Below are positions 1 to 5,981 of a stretch of 5,981 nucleotides of DNA, one piece after another (positions within the stretch are counted from its first letter, which is position 1; every line of letters starts with the position of its first letter). Below the pieces are notes generated by a model. The model was not told the DNA's origin and did not search any database. It saw nothing but the letters and a program-made list of their open reading frames with translations. This DNA is from Verrucomicrobiia bacterium (lineage in GTDB: Bacteria > Verrucomicrobiota > Verrucomicrobiia > Limisphaerales > UBA11358), in the NCBI GenBank assembly GCA_030044395.1, contig JASHVW010000151.1, forward strand, positions 1 to 5,981, in the 5' to 3' direction. A program made the translations under genes and the position numbers.

Positions 1-555
1 CATGCGCGGGCCATAGGTATTGAAAATCCTGACGATGCGCGTATCAACCTTGTGTTCACGGTGATAGGCCATGGTCATCGCCTCGGCGAAGCGTTTGGCT
101 TCGTCGTAACAGCCACGAGGACCGATCGTGTTGACGTTGCCCCAGTATTCCTCGGTTTGCGGGTGAACCAATGGGTCGCCATAAATTTCCGAAGTAGAGG
201 CAATTAGGAAACGCGCGGACTTATTCTTCGCCAAGCCGAGGGCTTTGTGAGTGCCGAGGGATCCTACTTTTAACGTTTGAATCGGCAGTTCCAAATAGTC
301 AATTGGGCTGGCAGGCGAAGCAAAGTGCCAGACATAATCCACCGGACAATCGAGGAAGATAAACTCCGTGACATCCTGCTGGATGAATTTGAACCGGGGA
401 TTGCCACCGAGATGCGAGATGTTGTTCACGCTGCCGGTGACGAAATTGTCCAAGCCGATAACTTTGTGCCCGCGCGTGAGGAGCAAATCGGTCAGGTGCG
501 AGCCGAGAAAACCGGCGGCGCCGGTGACAACGGAGGTAGGTTGGCTGGTTTTCAT
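1..555 (-). CDS. UDP-glucuronate decarboxylase (UDP-xylose synthase), N-terminal part
   Basis: Extended short-chain dehydrogenase/reductase expected to convert UDP-glucuronate to UDP-xylose and CO2 in the cytoplasm, using bound NAD+. The frame is open from ATG at 555 to the left edge (185 residues), so the C-terminal portion is missing. Visible: NAD-binding TGAAGFLGSH (11-20), acidic D36 after the second strand (IGLDNF), HFASPASPIDY (77-87), STSEIYGDP (120-128) with the presumed catalytic Thr121 and Glu123, CYDEAKR (149-155) with Tyr150 and Lys154, and RIFNTYGPRM at the edge. HFASPASP together with CYDEAKR is characteristic of UDP-glucuronate decarboxylases rather than GalE or RmlB. The start is fixed because an in-frame TGA lies three codons upstream; no clear Shine-Dalgarno sequence is seen. 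It is the last visible gene of the minus-strand polysaccharide cluster, 82 bases after the sugar transferase. A dTDP-glucose dehydratase relative is a less likely alternative. Confidence 0.93.
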   Translation of the reverse strand, partial: MKTSQPTSVVTGAAGFLGSHLTDLLLTRGHKVIGLDNFVTGSVNNISHLGGNPRFKFIQQDVTEFIFLDCPVDYVWHFASPASPIDYLELPIQTLKVGSLGTHKALGLAKNKSARFLIASTSEIYGDPLVHPQTEEYWGNVNTIGPRGCYDEAKRFAEAMTMAYHREHKVDTRIVRIFNTYGPRM

Positions 556-637
556 CAGGTGTCAAATTGCATGAATCGTCGCTCGCAAGGATAAGGAAAG
601 GAGCAAACGATTCAACGAATAAGCGGAGTGGCGGACC

Positions 638-2038
638 TCATTTGGCTCCGGTCCCGACGAGAACCACGGGAACCGTTTTGAGGAGGATTTTCAGGTCAAG
701 CCAGAGAGACCAGTTGTCAATATATTCGAGGTCGAGCCGGACCCATTCCTTGAAATCGCAAATTTGGTTGCGACCGCTGACTTGCCACAGACACGTGAGG
801 CCAGGCTTGACGCTTAAGCGGCGGCGATGGGCAAAATCGTTGAAGCGCCGGACTTCATCCACCGGCAGGGGGCGGGGTCCGACAAGGCTCATTTCGCCAC
901 GAAGGACGTTCCAAAGCTGCGGCAATTCATCGAGACTGTAGCGGCGGAGAAATTTTCCGGGGCGGGTGACACGGGGATCGTTGGTGACCTTGAAAACGGG
1001 GCCGCGCATTTCGTTCATCGCCTCCAGTTCTAGTTTGAATTGTTCGGCATTGGTGATCATGGTGCGGAATTTGTAGAGCGTGAAGGGTGCGCCATTGAGA
1101 CCGGAACGTTGTTGTTTGAAGAGAATCGGCCCCGGGGAGGCCAGTTTAATCCAGATCATAATCAGGGGAATGACCGGGATGACGAAAAGCAGGAGCAAAA
1201 GGATCAACGCGCCGAAGAAGTCCAGGATTTGTTTAATGATGCTTTGCCAGGAAATTTGCGGCACGGAACTGAAAACCAGAAGGGGGCGGCCGAGCAATTC
1301 GTCCATGCTGGTGTGTGAAATTTGGGTGGTGAAAAAATCGGCGAGCAGCCACACCTCGACACCTTCGAGTTCACAGGCTTTAATCGTGTTTTCGACTTCT
1401 TCGAAATAGGCGCGGCGCGCGCTCAAGATCACGCCGTTGATGGCGTGTTCATGAAGCATTTCGATGAGTTCGGGCAACGGCTTGGCCAGATCAAATTGAG
1501 AGACGATGGCAATGGTCTCGTCCCGTCCGCCCTCGAGGTCATGGCACATTTTCTCAATCTCTTTGGAAGATCCCACCAGGGCAAAGCGGCGTTTGTATTG
1601 TTTTTGGGCGAATTTGCTTTTGAGGGCCAGGCGCAGCACTTCCTCTTTGAAATAAATCAAAACGAAACTGATGATGCCAAAAAAAGTCGCCACGCCACGG
1701 GGCAGGACCAAATGAAAGGCATAAATTGCCAGGATGAGGCAGACAGTTGCAAGGGAACAGCCTTTCAATAGCGGCCAGAAAACAGCGCGGCGGGGCGCGA
1801 GCGGCGGACGGTTGTAGAAATTTTGAGATTCCAGGATCAGCGCGGCGACAGGCATCAAGGGGAGAATCAACCACTCGGCTCTGTCAAACGTGTCCGCCGA
1901 AATCTGATCCAATCCAAACCACCCGGCGATGGACGGGCTGGCACGGCAGACGAAGGCGATATAAAAACTGACCGCCACCAAAACGGCATCGGCCAATTGG
2001 TTGATTTGGGCGCGAATTTGACGGTCTCGCCGCAACAT
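638..2038 (-). CDS. Polyprenyl-phosphate sugar-1-phosphate transferase (WcaJ/WbaP-like)
   Basis: Predicted initiating glycosyltransferase of exopolysaccharide synthesis: it moves a sugar-1-phosphate from a UDP-sugar to undecaprenyl phosphate at the inner membrane. The 466 residues have the usual long-form layout: about four N-terminal membrane helices (roughly 15-31, 55-73, 91-110, 114-131), a soluble CoA-binding-like Rossmann region starting at RFALVGSSKE (151-160), a hydrophobic membrane segment (270-297), and the catalytic bacterial sugar transferase domain. That domain shows KFRTM (323-327), TNDPRVTRPG (352-361), the Asp-Glu pair in SLDELPQLWNVLRG (368-381), SLVGPRP (384-390), KPGLTCLWQVSGR (411-423) and DLEYIDNWS (436-444). 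The actual sugar cannot be read from sequence. The length is normal for WcaJ/WbaP. ATG at 2038 is the first Met and sits just before the first helix; the frame stays open further upstream, so the start is likely but not proven. It lies 44 bases after epsI and probably shares its transcript. Confidence 0.95.
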   Translation of the reverse strand: MLRRDRQIRAQINQLADAVLVAVSFYIAFVCRASPSIAGWFGLDQISADTFDRAEWLILPLMPVAALILESQNFYNRPPLAPRRAVFWPLLKGCSLATVCLILAIYAFHLVLPRGVATFFGIISFVLIYFKEEVLRLALKSKFAQKQYKRRFALVGSSKEIEKMCHDLEGGRDETIAIVSQFDLAKPLPELIEMLHEHAINGVILSARRAYFEEVENTIKACELEGVEVWLLADFFTTQISHTSMDELLGRPLLVFSSVPQISWQSIIKQILDFFGALILLLLLFVIPVIPLIMIWIKLASPGPILFKQQRSGLNGAPFTLYKFRTMITNAEQFKLELEAMNEMRGPVFKVTNDPRVTRPGKFLRRYSLDELPQLWNVLRGEMSLVGPRPLPVDEVRRFNDFAHRRRLSVKPGLTCLWQVSGRNQICDFKEWVRLDLEYIDNWSLWLDLKILLKTVPVVLVGTGAK

Positions 2039-2082
2039 ATTAAGGGCAATCAGATTACAAAACAGGCAGAAAACATGCGAAC

Positions 2083-2799
2083 TTAAAATTTTTTGGACGG
2101 CGGCAACTGGAATTCCGGGACGGAGGCCGCGATCAATTTTTTCATCCGATCAAACGCGGCGTCTTCCTGTCCGGGTTGGCACTCGGAAAAATAGCTGACG
2201 TAAGCCCATCGCTGCATGACCCCGGTTGTCAACAAATGGATTGCCAGCTTTTTCATCATTTCAAGATGGCTGGCTGTTTCATCGCCATCCGCGACAAACC
2301 AAAACACATAGACGCCATTGAGATTCATTTTGGGACCTTCAGATTGTTGGAAAACGCCCCTCAAGTCCCAACGAGATACCGGTAGTTGGCCGGATAAAAT
2401 GCCGGCCACGGGAATATTCGTGATGGACTTTTGTTTGGTATTGTAGCCCGTGCCGGCCAGACAATAATCGGCATTGTGAATGCTCGTGCGGTCCGTACCC
2501 ATCAGCACAATGGTTCCCTGGACGCGAAAACCATCCGACGCGGTATAAATCCGCTCCGCATAACTGGTATCCCTCGGCAAATAATCAAGGGCCACCTTCG
2601 GTTCGGGCACATTCGTCGAAGTGAAAGCCAAAACCTCCGCCGGCAAATCAATCTTCATCTGCAAACTGCCGGGAATTGGCGTGGCGACGATGCCCGGACG
2701 GCCTAATTGCGGATGGTGTTTCAGCCGCACGAGCAGCGCAGCCGCGGCGGCGATAAGCGCAAGCGTCACAAGGAATAGAATCCAATTTTGATTTTTCAT
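2083..2799 (-). CDS. epsI: Exosortase-associated EpsI-family protein
   Basis: Member of the EpsI family (DUF3485), found beside or fused to exosortases in EPS/PEP-CTERM loci; its biochemical role is not settled. With ATG at 2799 it has 238 residues. An N-terminal signal-anchor helix (about 6-24, following MKNQN) precedes a periplasmic domain with the family signature SIHNADYCLAGTGY (106-119: His108, Cys113, Gly116, Gly118), then VYVFWFVADGDE (163-174) and a C-terminal region around RWAYVSYFSE (197-206). The frame stays open up to an ATG at 2946, which would add 49 residues, but I reject that start. The extension has no signal and is out of frame with a sequence there that reads as an exosortase tail, and the membrane anchor would no longer be N-terminal. 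The chosen ATG overlaps the upstream TGA as ATGA, the typical coupling with exosortase. No good Shine-Dalgarno is seen, which suits translational coupling. The usual partner, the exosortase, now lies 972 bases away beyond the methyltransferase. Confidence 0.85.
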   Translation of the reverse strand: MKNQNWILFLVTLALIAAAAALLVRLKHHPQLGRPGIVATPIPGSLQMKIDLPAEVLAFTSTNVPEPKVALDYLPRDTSYAERIYTASDGFRVQGTIVLMGTDRTSIHNADYCLAGTGYNTKQKSITNIPVAGILSGQLPVSRWDLRGVFQQSEGPKMNLNGVYVFWFVADGDETASHLEMMKKLAIHLLTTGVMQRWAYVSYFSECQPGQEDAAFDRMKKLIAASVPEFQLPPSKKF

Positions 2800-2897
2800 C
2801 CGGGCAGCGTCGGTTCCTGCAGCTTTGCCAGTTGGCTGCCGATGAATAAACACCCGATGATTTTCGGCGCGCAGAGCAACAGGCTGATGAAGGGGTT
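2749..2897. repeat. Left copy of duplicated exosortase/epsI junction
   Basis: Direct repeat partner of 3725-3872, in the same orientation. It spans the exosortase-like tail (2796-2897) and the first 17 codons of epsI (2749-2799). The best-conserved core is ATGAAAAATCAAAAT, identical in both copies and located at the epsI start; after one extra T here, the match continues as TGGAT. The tail half is about 63% identical by hand count. In this copy the epsI half is functional and the exosortase half is a remnant. Confidence 0.72.
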
Positions 2898-2906
2898 TCC
2901 GTTCAT
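2796..2906 (-). pseudogene. Exosortase C-terminal remnant (36-codon ORF) upstream of epsI
   Basis: A short ORF from ATG at 2906 to TGA at 2796-2798, overlapping the epsI start as ATGA. From its fourth codon to the stop (2897 to 2796, 34 codons) it aligns without gaps to the last 34 codons of the exosortase (3872 to 3771). By hand count, 14 of 33 residues and 64 of 102 bases are identical. Shared landmarks include F-x-S-L, a P-x-I-x-G pattern, IG before the charged tail, and L-P just before the stop (copy: KIIGCLFIGSQL; exosortase: AIVGFLLIGRWL). Upstream of 2897 I see no further similarity: the catalytic Cys and Arg parts are absent, and the position of His281 is Asn. So it cannot be an active exosortase. 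It is most simply the surviving 3' end of a second exosortase gene. The reading frame is intact and encodes one hydrophobic helix, so it could still be translated, perhaps only to couple epsI translation. Confidence 0.7.
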
Positions 2907-3015
2907 TTGATGCGATATACCATGTTTCAGATAGCAAAATTGCCAAATCTGCTCAAACAAAATCACCCGGAAAAGAAGTGTTGGCGCAGCGGGCGGAAAA
3001 TTTTACCGTCTGCCG

Positions 3016-3717
3016 ATGAATTGGAAATATCTTCGTCATTTGCCGTGGTTGGACGCCCGCGCCAGATTTGTGGACCGTGTTCCAATCGGCGGTTCGTTGC
3101 TGGACATCGGCTCGGCAGACGGTGAAACGCTCGGCCATTTCGCGGAACTTCGTCCGGACGTGAAATTATTTGCCAGCGACGTGGCCGGAAGTCCCGAAAG
3201 ATATCCGGCCGGCTGCGTGTTCCACCGGGGCGACATTCAAAAAGACCAGTTGCCGTGGCCGACCCGGTCCATGGACGGTATAACCTGCCTTCATCTGGTC
3301 GAACATTTAAACTCGCTCGCCTTTCTCTTCGATGAAGCGGCCCGCCTGTTGAAGGACGGCGGGCGGATTTTTATCGAAACTCCCCATCTAAAGACGGTGA
3401 CTCTCCAAAGTCTGCCCGGCGCCTTGGCCGGGACGTTTCCGATGAGCTTTTACGATGACACCGGCCATGTAAAACCTGTGGCAACCGGTGTGCTTGCTCA
3501 TGCCGCGCGGCGGGTCGGTCTCAAAATCGTGGCGACGGGAATTTCGCGCAACTGGCTGTTTGCCGTAAGCTATCCATTCTTCTTATTTGCGCCGCCGTCA
3601 CGCCAAAAATATACTGCCAAACTTCATTGGATTGGGTGGTCGGCGTTCTTAATTGCCGAGCGGTCGGAAATCCGTCCGGGCCGGTTGGAAGAAAAAATTT
3701 CCCGGCCTGTCGCATGA
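3016..3717 (+). CDS. SAM-dependent class I methyltransferase
   Basis: A 233-residue cytoplasmic protein of the Methyltransf_11/23 type. Visible: SAM-binding motif I LLDIGSADG (28-36), acidic residue at the end of the second strand in LFASDVAG (51-58, Asp55), GDIQKDQLPW (72-81) as the adenine-side loop, DGITCLHLVEHL (87-98), and LLKDGGRIFIETPH (111-124), where the ETPH ending is common in polysaccharide-locus methyltransferases. FYDDTGHVKP (145-154) recalls sugar or O-antigen methyltransferases. The substrate cannot be told from the sequence; a glycan or lipid-linked sugar is inferred from the neighbours. ATG at 3016 is the first Met of a frame that opens after a TAG at 2932-2934; no strong Shine-Dalgarno is visible. 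It lies on the opposite strand between exosortase and epsI, convergent with the exosortase (53-base gap), and both flanks carry remnants of that gene pair, so it looks like a later arrival or a rearrangement product. Confidence 0.9.
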   Translation: MNWKYLRHLPWLDARARFVDRVPIGGSLLDIGSADGETLGHFAELRPDVKLFASDVAGSPERYPAGCVFHRGDIQKDQLPWPTRSMDGITCLHLVEHLNSLAFLFDEAARLLKDGGRIFIETPHLKTVTLQSLPGALAGTFPMSFYDDTGHVKPVATGVLAHAARRVGLKIVATGISRNWLFAVSYPFFLFAPPSRQKYTAKLHWIGWSAFLIAERSEIRPGRLEEKISRPVA

Positions 3718-3724
3718 TGCCACG

Positions 3725-3774
3725 GGCAATCCAGGCCGTCGCCAGTTGAGACACTATCCATTTTGATTTTTCAT
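3725..3774 (-). pseudogene. Broken 5' copy of epsI after the exosortase stop
   Basis: The exosortase stop overlaps an ATG as ATGA (3774-3771), exactly like the junction in front of epsI. The following ATGAAAAATCAAAAT is identical to the epsI start. One T is then missing relative to epsI, so the frame reads M-K-N-Q-N-G and stops at TAG. With that base restored the peptide would continue WIVSQLATAWIA, against WILFLVTLALIA in epsI. Similarity fades after about 50 bases, just before the methyltransferase stop at 3717. It is best read as the start of an epsI copy that lost its body; it is not expected to make a product. Confidence 0.7.
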
Positions 3775-3872
3775 GCCGGTAATTTTCGTTCTTCGCGGTT
3801 TTCCAGCCAGCGGCCAATCAACAGAAAACCGACGATGGCCGGGACGTAGGGCACCAAACTGGTGAAAAAGTT
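3725..3872. repeat. Right copy of duplicated exosortase/epsI junction
   Basis: Direct repeat partner of 2749-2897. Here the exosortase half (3771-3872, last 34 codons of the intact gene) is functional and the epsI half (3725-3774) is the decayed one. Equal spacing over the 34-codon portion, the shared stop/start overlap and the identical 15-base start region make chance similarity unlikely, although identity outside the core is modest. Confidence 0.72.
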
Positions 3873-4718
3873 CTCATGGACGAAGTTCCCGGCGTCTCGG
3901 CCGGCGAAAGACGCCGTCATTATGATCATCAACATGCGAAGTAAATTGCCCAAAACGGCGAACAGCGGAGCCAGCGCCATTAGCAAGACTCGTTTCCACG
4001 GAGAACGAAAGACCACGAAGGCATAGACCGTTGCCAGCAAAAAAATGGCGACCAGGCTCCGAATGCCACTGCAGGCAGCCGCGACTTCGTAGGCATATTT
4101 GCCGGAGGGATCGAACAATTCGTTGCCGACACGGATCACGTCAACCCCCAGGACATAAGCACATTTTTCCGTCAACCAGGAAACCAATTGTTGCAACGGA
4201 AAGGTGATGATCTGGCCGCGTTGTCCCAAGGGATAGGAAAAGATGAAGAGCCAAAATGGAAAAAAACTGTGCCGCAGCCAATCGCGGCCCCAGGCCAGGC
4301 CCATCAGGCCGAAAATTCCGAGAAACAGCGCAACGATTGAAAGAATGGGCTGTTGGATGAGGAACCCAAAAACGTGCAACGCAAGCGCGGCAAATAAAAT
4401 CAGGATTCCCGGCCACCAGGTTTTCAACGGTAACGCCAGGAGTTCCTTGCGTTTCCACCAAAAGAGCCCAATGACCAAAAAGGGAATCAGATTGCCGTGG
4501 CTGTCATCCGCGGACGGATTATTATAGGCGTTGACCAATATCGCGAACAATGACCGTGTGTGGGCATAACCCAGAATGGAATTCCCATAAAATTGGAAGA
4601 GTGCCAGCCAGGCGGCGAGCAATCCGAAAAAAAAGGCCTTATTGGGGAGGCGCTGCCAGCATTCGACGGTATCCCGCCATCCACCCGCGGACGATTCGTT
4701 AATTTGGGTTTCGTTCAT
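3771..4718 (-). CDS. xrt: Exosortase (EpsH/XrtA superfamily)
   Basis: Inner-membrane cysteine transpeptidase-like enzyme that recognises short C-terminal sorting signals (PEP-CTERM and relatives) on exported proteins and cleaves or transfers them, usually in EPS-producing Gram-negative bacteria. The 315 residues carry about eight hydrophobic segments (for example 28-43, 75-88, 102-120, 123-144, 150-163, 218-236, 243-270, 287-302). The catalytic set is complete: Cys216 in EVAAACSGIRS (211-221), Arg261 in GNLLRM (257-262) and His281 in NFVHEN (278-283). SHGNLIPFL (73-81) and FSYPLG (160-165) also fit the family. It has no fused EpsI domain; EpsI is a separate gene, now 972 bases away. ATG at 4718 gives a typical length; no strong Shine-Dalgarno is seen. 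It is divergent from uvrC across 134 bases. No substrate with a sorting signal is encoded in this window, so the exact exosortase subtype is undetermined. Confidence 0.95.
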   Translation of the reverse strand: MNETQINESSAGGWRDTVECWQRLPNKAFFFGLLAAWLALFQFYGNSILGYAHTRSLFAILVNAYNNPSADDSHGNLIPFLVIGLFWWKRKELLALPLKTWWPGILILFAALALHVFGFLIQQPILSIVALFLGIFGLMGLAWGRDWLRHSFFPFWLFIFSYPLGQRGQIITFPLQQLVSWLTEKCAYVLGVDVIRVGNELFDPSGKYAYEVAAACSGIRSLVAIFLLATVYAFVVFRSPWKRVLLMALAPLFAVLGNLLRMLMIIMTASFAGRDAGNFVHENFFTSLVPYVPAIVGFLLIGRWLENREERKLPA

Positions 4719-4852
4719 TTACGTGAAATTCGCAGTATTGAGATTACCGGAAGGTCTCTTTTACTCAAACAAAAATGACGATTTCTTTTTGCAATCCGCG
4801 TTTTCATTGGCCAATTTGCATGTTAAAGTGACCGACACAGGATTGTTTAATT

Positions 4853-5981
4853 GTGAACGAAATCATCCGGAAAAAGATCAGCACGTTGCCGCACAAACCG
4901 GGCGTCTATTTGATGCGCGACCGGTTGGGCACGGTGATCTATGTTGGCAAGGCGCGCAATTTGCGCAAGCGTGTGAGCCAATACTTCCAGAAGGGTCGGC
5001 AGATGGGCTGGGACTTGAAGTTCAATGCCCTGGTCGAAGCGATTTGCGACTTCGATTTTCATCTGGCGCGCAACGAGCCTGAAGCGCTTCTGCTCGAAGG
5101 CAAGCTCATCAAGGAGTTCAAGCCGCGTTACAACGTCAGTTTTCGCGATGACAAACGATTTTTGATGTTGAAGGTGAATTTGAACGATCCGATTCCCAAT
5201 TTTGCCTTCGCACGATTTAAAAAAGACGATGGCGCGCGCTATTTCGGTCCGTTTGTCAACGCCACAGCGGCGCGGAACGTGGTCATGCTGGCGCGGCGGC
5301 AATTCAACCTGCGCGGTTGCCGGGTATTCACGCCCGGCGAAAGCGACTACAAACATTGTCTCTACGCGCATTTGAAGTATTGCACGGCGCCGTGTGTCGG
5401 GAACGTCACGCGGGAGCAATATCTGGAACAGGTGAAGGCAGCGTGCGATTTTCTGGAGGGGCAATGTCGCGAGATGCAGGAGCAGCTCGAGGGGGAGATG
5501 AAAAAAGCCGCGGTGGCGCATGATTTTGAGAGAGCGGCCAGCCTGCGCGATTTGCTTCGAGATTTGAAGACGACGACGCGCCCGACAGAGAAATTCGAGC
5601 GCATCCCCTATTCGCTGCCTGGAAATGTCCAACCGCGAGAGGACTTGCGGGAATTGGCCGCAGTCTTGAATCTACTGGCGCCACCGGAGCGGATCGAGGC
5701 ATTCGATATTTCGAACATCAGCGGCACATTTGCCGTGGCTTCCATGGTGAGTTTCAAAAATGGCCGTCCAGACCGCGCCAATTACCGGCGGTTCAGGATC
5801 AAGACGGTGGAAGGGCAGGACGATTTTGCGAGCGTGGCGGAAGTGGTGCGCCGTCGTTACACGAGGATTTTGAAGGAATCGGCGCCAGCACAGAAGACCA
5901 AGGATGATGAAGCAGGTGAGGCCGTGCCTGCGGAATTGCAGAAACTTGTGAATGAGACGAGTCGCAAGGTGCGGCGGGGCC
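4853..5981 (+). CDS. uvrC: Excinuclease ABC subunit C, N-terminal part
   Basis: Nuclease subunit of UvrABC nucleotide excision repair, making the 3' and 5' incisions around a lesion with UvrB. 376 residues are present; the C-terminal part, including the helix-hairpin-helix region, lies beyond the right edge. Domains in order: GIY-YIG 3'-incision nuclease (GVYLM 17-21, VIYVGKARNLRKR 28-40, with a likely metal-binding Glu77 in NEPEALLLE); four cysteines C156, C169, C177 and C181, matching the spacing of the iron-sulfur cysteines of UvrC; UvrB-binding UVR motif DFERAASLRDLLRDL (224-238); and the start of the RNase H-like 5'-incision domain with Asp285 in EAFDISNISG (282-291), NYRRFRI (310-316) and RRRYTRI (333-339). 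The GTG start at 4853 is chosen because a TGA lies in frame at 4829-4831, no other usual start follows it, and AGGA at 4839-4842 gives suitable spacing. It is a housekeeping gene marking the edge of the EPS locus. Confidence 0.96.
   Translation, partial: MNEIIRKKISTLPHKPGVYLMRDRLGTVIYVGKARNLRKRVSQYFQKGRQMGWDLKFNALVEAICDFDFHLARNEPEALLLEGKLIKEFKPRYNVSFRDDKRFLMLKVNLNDPIPNFAFARFKKDDGARYFGPFVNATAARNVVMLARRQFNLRGCRVFTPGESDYKHCLYAHLKYCTAPCVGNVTREQYLEQVKAACDFLEGQCREMQEQLEGEMKKAAVAHDFERAASLRDLLRDLKTTTRPTEKFERIPYSLPGNVQPREDLRELAAVLNLLAPPERIEAFDISNISGTFAVASMVSFKNGRPDRANYRRFRIKTVEGQDDFASVAEVVRRRYTRILKESAPAQKTKDDEAGEAVPAELQKLVNETSRKVRRG

Noticed and set aside
572..614. 8-base inverted repeat (TGAATCGT / ACGATTCA) between sugar transferase and decarboxylase genes
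   Set aside because: The loop is about 27 bases and no T-run follows on the minus strand, so it is not a convincing terminator.
1322..1771. Plus-strand ORF of 149 residues opposite the sugar transferase
   Set aside because: It is antisense to a well-supported gene, with no recognisable domain.
2952..2962. 11-base match CTCAAACAAAA also at 4764-4774 in the exosortase/uvrC intergenic region
   Set aside because: An 11-base exact match is expected by chance a few times in a window of this size, and the flanks do not extend it.
4806..4815. Palindrome ATTGGCCAAT upstream of uvrC
   Set aside because: A single 10-base palindrome is expected by chance in several kilobases; no second copy or clear promoter overlap to support an operator.
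4719..4852. Possible divergent promoters for exosortase and uvrC
   Set aside because: No -35/-10 pair with good spacing and sequence could be picked out with confidence.
4847..5632. Long minus-strand ORF (261 residues) opposite uvrC
   Set aside because: It is antisense to uvrC, which has clear domains and catalytic residues; the sequence is low-complexity, Arg/Gln/His-rich and shows no family motif.

Overview
The window looks like part of a bacterial exopolysaccharide / exosortase (PEP-CTERM-type sorting) locus next to the DNA-repair gene uvrC. The separate exosortase and EpsI-type proteins, the EpsI motif H-x4-C-L-x-G-x-G, moderately high GC and mostly weak Shine-Dalgarno signals suggest a Gram-negative, EPS-producing bacterium. 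Verrucomicrobiota (Pedosphaera/Limisphaerales-like) is my best guess, by inference only.

Layout from left to right. (1) 1-555, minus: N-terminal 185 residues of a UDP-glucuronate decarboxylase, running off the left edge. (2) 638-2038, minus: polyprenyl-phosphate sugar-1-phosphate transferase (WcaJ/WbaP-like). (3) 2083-2799, minus: exosortase-associated EpsI-family protein. (4) 2796-2906, minus: a 36-codon ORF that matches the C-terminus of the window's own exosortase and overlaps the epsI start by ATGA. (5) 3016-3717, plus: SAM-dependent methyltransferase. (6) 3725-3774, minus: a broken copy of the 5' end of epsI. (7) 3771-4718, minus: intact exosortase with Cys, Arg and His catalytic residues. 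(8) 4853 to the right edge, plus: uvrC, partial.

The minus-strand genes fit one pathway. The decarboxylase would supply UDP-xylose, the sugar transferase would load the first sugar phosphate onto undecaprenyl phosphate, and exosortase/EpsI would process C-terminally tagged proteins exported together with the polysaccharide. The methyltransferase is a plausible sugar or lipid-linked-glycan modifier, but it lies in the opposite orientation and splits the exosortase from epsI.

The main discovery is a cryptic direct repeat of the exosortase/epsI junction on both sides of the methyltransferase. One copy (about 2749-2897) has an exosortase tail fragment plus intact epsI. The other (about 3725-3872) has intact exosortase plus an epsI stub. 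This implies that an ancestral, translationally coupled exosortase-epsI pair was duplicated and then reciprocally degraded, or was split by a cassette carrying the methyltransferase. No RNA genes, CRISPR arrays, insertion sequences or convincing terminators were seen, and no stretch over 300 bases lacks a gene.
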